Positions 61,595 through 64,000 of a DNA stretch of 64,000 nt are shown piece by piece; position 1 is the stretch's first letter, and the number at the start of each line of letters is the position of its first letter. A program made the position numbers and the translations under genes. Source of the stretch: Rariloculus sp965263005 (lineage in GTDB: Bacteria; Pseudomonadota; Gammaproteobacteria; Steroidobacterales; Rariloculaceae); assembly GCF_965263005.1 (NCBI RefSeq), contig NZ_OZ253579.1:1302001-1366000 (forward strand), given 5' to 3'. Under the pieces are notes generated by a model that saw only the letters and a program-made list of their open reading frames with translations, ran no database searches and was not told where the DNA came from.

Positions 61595-62134
61595 TTACGG
61601 TGTCAGGGCCGGGTTCACGTAGCCCGCGGGTAACACGCGGTCGGGATCGGGCCGCACGCTCAAGTAGGTGACGTGATCGGGAACTTCGGCCCAGCCGTGC
61701 AGCACGCCGGCCGGGATCACGACGACATCGCCGGCCGAAATCGTGCGTTGCTCACCGCCGGTGAAGTCCGCGACGACGCTCGGGCCGACGGCAATCTGCA
61801 CGACCTCGGAATCTTCGGGAAACGGCGCCGGATCGTTGATCTCGCCGCTGGTGACCAGCGTGCCCGATCCCGACAGGACGTAGTAGACCTCGGTAACCTG
61901 CGAGTGGGCAACACCTCGCACAGGGCCACCGGCTTCGATCCGGTCTCGATGCAGCACGCCGACGGCGACATTGAGCTTCCCGATATCGACGACCTTGATC
62001 TGACGGTCCACACCGCCCTCGGGTGCATTCAGGACCGCGTCGATCTCGGATTTCAGGACATCGGTCGCCTGGTCGATCTGCGCCTGCGAAACGATGGGCA
62101 ACAGCACGAAGATCGTGAGTATGGCATTGCGCAT
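61595..62134 (-). CDS. Secreted cupin-domain protein
   Basis: The 179-residue product has a signal peptide ending SQAQ. A single cupin fold carries GVAHSQVTEVYYVLSGSGTL and VVIPAGVLHGW, the two conserved cupin motifs with metal-binding His residues. It probably binds or modifies a small molecule in the periplasm. It lies 27 bases after the hydrolase gene on the same strand. A second secreted cupin is encoded at 63265, so the two may belong to one pathway. The substrate is unknown. Confidence 0.75.
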   Translation of the reverse strand: MRNAILTIFVLLPIVSQAQIDQATDVLKSEIDAVLNAPEGGVDRQIKVVDIGKLNVAVGVLHRDRIEAGGPVRGVAHSQVTEVYYVLSGSGTLVTSGEINDPAPFPEDSEVVQIAVGPSVVADFTGGEQRTISAGDVVVIPAGVLHGWAEVPDHVTYLSVRPDPDRVLPAGYVNPALTP

Positions 62135-62161
62135 TTCACGCTCCTTGTCGATTTCCTCTTT

Positions 62162-63196
62162 CTAGAGCACGGGCAGTCCGAGCAAACGCGCGGGGTTCTC
62201 CTTGAACATCAGGTCGAGTTCCTGCTCGGTGAAGCCATTCGCGCGCAACACTTCGGCCGCGGCCGCCAGGCCTTCGATGTGGGTCGGCATCGGCGCTTCG
62301 TCACCCTCGGGTCCGACGCCCTGGCCCCGGTCGCTCGAGACGATGCAGTGCTCCGCCCCGATCTCGCGGATGGCTTCGACGTGCTCGCGGATCGTCTCCG
62401 GTTGCCGCGTGAAGCCCGACACGAACTCGAGATACGCGCCGAGGTCCGCGGCTTGCCTCATCTGCTCGATGCTCATGCCGACGGACTCGAGCAACGGATG
62501 CGTGACGACGACCTGCAGGCCGTGCCGGCGGGCTTCCTCGACCATGAGCAGGACTTCCTCCGGGGCGTTGTGCCCTGTCGCGAGCACGAGCGTCCCATTG
62601 CTGCCGCGCGACTGGCCGGACACGTCGGCCATTGCCTGGATCACGGCCGCGGCGTCGGGCACGAGTTCGCCTCCCGCGGCGACCGTGATGAACTCACGAT
62701 CATCGCCACTGTTCGTGACGTAGTGGCGCGCGTCCCAGGTCGGCATCCAGACCATCCGCCCCCAACCGCCCTTGACGTTGGCCATCTGCCGAATCGCGTA
62801 CGGGTTGAGCCCGCCGGTCGCGAAATTCGTGCCTAGACCGCCGAACACCTCTAGATCCGGATACAGCTTGCGAGAGAAATAAGCCGTATCCGCCGTTTGC
62901 CCGTAATGTTGCTTGATCACGAAGCCGCGCATCCCGGCTTGCTGCGCGAGTTCGGCGAGGTCGAGCGCGTCGATCGAGCGGCCGTTGCCGCCCGGTCCAT
63001 AACCGTCGGGATCGAGATGGGCGTGAATGTCGATGGCGCCGCGCAGCGCCGGATCGGCCATGGCGGATGTCGCTGTATCCGCCGCTCCGTCCGGCTCCGC
63101 CGAGCCGCTGCCACCGCCTGAGCACGCGGCCAGGAGTACCATGAGCGCGCCGAAGCACGGCCCGAAGACGCGAAAGGCAAGTCTGCGATTGATCAT
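62162..63196 (-). CDS. Metal-dependent hydrolase lipoprotein (DUF6282 type)
   Basis: From ATG 63196 the product is 344 residues with a lipobox (LLAAC, then a Gly/Ser-rich linker). The amidohydrolase-like barrel begins GAIDIHAHLDPDGYG, the usual HxH metal site. Further parts are GFVIKQHYGQT (the carboxylated-Lys position is possible), THPLLESVGMSIEQM and VSSDRGQG. This matches the DUF6282 group of uncharacterised amidohydrolase relatives. It is periplasmic or surface-attached. It is flanked by two cupin genes on the same strand, suggesting one operon. Confidence 0.75.
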   Translation of the reverse strand: MINRRLAFRVFGPCFGALMVLLAACSGGGSGSAEPDGAADTATSAMADPALRGAIDIHAHLDPDGYGPGGNGRSIDALDLAELAQQAGMRGFVIKQHYGQTADTAYFSRKLYPDLEVFGGLGTNFATGGLNPYAIRQMANVKGGWGRMVWMPTWDARHYVTNSGDDREFITVAAGGELVPDAAAVIQAMADVSGQSRGSNGTLVLATGHNAPEEVLLMVEEARRHGLQVVVTHPLLESVGMSIEQMRQAADLGAYLEFVSGFTRQPETIREHVEAIREIGAEHCIVSSDRGQGVGPEGDEAPMPTHIEGLAAAAEVLRANGFTEQELDLMFKENPARLLGLPVL

Positions 63197-63264
63197 CGTG
63201 TTGTCCCCGTTTGTTCCGGCCTGTTCTCGTTGATGACTTCCAGCCGCGCCAGCCAGGCCGCGGC

Positions 63265-63735
63265 TCAGTTTCGATGCTCGGGAAAGCGAATGTTGAGCCA
63301 AGTGATCGAGCTCGTCTCCTTCATGCCATGCGGTACGCCGGCCGGGATGAAAATGAGATCCCCGGTACCGATGAACCGCTCGACGCCGCCGATCTGGCGG
63401 TCGCCATCCTTCTCTCCGCCCGTCAGCAGCGTTCCCGAGCCTTCCTGCACGACCCAGACATCGATCGTATCCGGATGCACGAGCGTCACGAAGGTCTCGG
63501 GCGTCACGTTCTCGACGTGACGGATGTTTACGTTGTACTCCCCGCCCTCGAGAAGCCGCATCGTTCGTATGCTCTGCTCACTCATCTGGCGAAACAGCGC
63601 CACGAGGTCCTCGCGCGGAAAGTCGGCGGCCCGGTCGAGCGGTGCCTCATCGAGAATGCGCACGCCTTGCGCGAGCGTCGCGACACCCCAGATGCAGAGC
63701 GCTGCGAGAACGAGCAGGAACAGGCTCTTTCCCAT
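63265..63735 (-). CDS. Second secreted cupin-domain protein
   Basis: From ATG 63735 (SLFLLVLAALCIWGVATLAQ) the product is 156 residues with a signal peptide or N-terminal anchor. The cupin motifs are VNIRHVENVTPETFVTLVHPDTIDVW and GDLIFIPAGVPHGM. It resembles the cupin at 61595 in size and arrangement. It precedes the hydrolase gene by 68 bases on the same strand. The upstream in-frame codons up to 63819 are rejected because they overlap the neighbouring gene without a signal peptide. Confidence 0.72.
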   Translation of the reverse strand: MGKSLFLLVLAALCIWGVATLAQGVRILDEAPLDRAADFPREDLVALFRQMSEQSIRTMRLLEGGEYNVNIRHVENVTPETFVTLVHPDTIDVWVVQEGSGTLLTGGEKDGDRQIGGVERFIGTGDLIFIPAGVPHGMKETSSITWLNIRFPEHRN

Positions 63736-63775
63736 GATCACACCTTCTCGTGATGAATTGCCGGTAAATCGGTAC

Positions 63776-64000
63776 CTATCGCGCTGTCGAGACATTATCC
63801 AGTCTGAACCGGTCGCCATCGCCCTCGGCCGTGAAGCTCAGGACGCCGAACGGCACGTCCGAGACGATGCCGAAGAAGCCCATATAGCCGCTCCCCGCGT
63901 ATTCGAGCGTCTCGCTGAGATCGAAGGAATGACCGAGCACATGCATGGTCGTGTGGTCGTTGCTGTCGGGGTCAAGGCTCTGGCCGAAGCCGAGGCCGTC
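63776..64000 (-). CDS. C-terminal part of an unrecognised secreted-type protein
   Basis: The last 74 codons of a gene entering from the right edge are open on the minus strand to a TAG at 63776. The sequence includes HVLGHSFDLSETLEYAGSG, GFFGIVSDVPFGVLSF and GDRFRLDNVSTAR. The pattern resembles a beta-sandwich extracellular domain, but I cannot name a family. It lies upstream of the cupin gene on the same strand. Confidence 0.5.
   Translation of the reverse strand, partial: DGLGFGQSLDPDSNDHTTMHVLGHSFDLSETLEYAGSGYMGFFGIVSDVPFGVLSFTAEGDGDRFRLDNVSTAR

Overview
The window is a high-GC proteobacterial chromosome segment. Gene content (msbA-lpxK-kdsB lipid A/KDO genes, rne-rluC-maf, yceD-rpmF-plsX-fabH, gspCDEF, clpS-clpA-infA-aat, ftsK-lolA-serS) and Gram-negative envelope functions point to a gammaproteobacterium. 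The many secreted DUF6152-type, cytochrome c/beta-propeller and TonB-receptor genes recall marine or sediment Steroidobacterales/Woeseiales-like lineages, but that placement is inference. No complete tRNA, rRNA or CRISPR array was seen.

Layout. 1-3.2 kb: the tail of msbA, then lpxK and kdsB in a tight operon, and a low-molecular-weight phosphatase. 3.3-6.5 kb: rne on the minus strand with eight near-identical 60-bp repeats in its scaffold region. 6.9-11.3 kb: rluC, maf, and yceD-rpmF-plsX-fabH behind a clear sigma70 promoter. 11.3-12.7 kb: an L,D-transpeptidase convergent with a small Lpp-like lipoprotein ending in Lys. 12.9-18.8 kb: a LexA-controlled lexA-imuA-imuB-dnaE2 mutagenesis cassette. 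18.9-26.2 kb: an outer-membrane beta-barrel gene and gspCDEF. 26.4-31.2 kb: clpS-clpA facing infA-aat, the core N-degron machinery. 31.3-36.2 kb: ftsK, lolA, a VanZ-like gene and serS.

36.4-45.6 kb is the most unusual region. It holds an acyl-AMP ligase that stops exactly at the codon expected for its catalytic lysine, two beta-lactamase-fold hydrolases whose SxxK nucleophile is Cys in both, an HlyD adaptor, a glycine-rich peptide with a double-glycine-type leader, a small membrane protein, a C39 peptidase-ABC exporter and an acyl carrier protein. I read it as a candidate system that exports, and perhaps acylates, a ribosomal peptide.

45.6-49.2 kb: secreted proteins (DUF6152 type and a haem-motif beta-propeller). 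About 49.24-58.7 kb looks like a transferred island of lower GC. It begins with the 3' part of an initiator-type tRNA and a recombinase remnant, then a reductive-dehalogenase-like protein with an extra C-terminal domain, a cytochrome c/beta-propeller lipoprotein, a broken TetR regulator, a TonB receptor, a MoaF-like protein and a class III aminotransferase. 58.8-64 kb returns to high GC: an iorAB-type molybdenum hydroxylase (iorB apparently frameshifted at a T-run), two secreted cupins, a metal-dependent hydrolase lipoprotein and a partial gene.

A family of 158-191 bp intergenic elements with inverted ends and CTAG-like target duplications occurs four times (15.6, 25.0, 33.6, 36.2 kb). One copy lies in frame inside the GspD signal peptide, and another appears to supply the ftsK stop codon and the lolA start.
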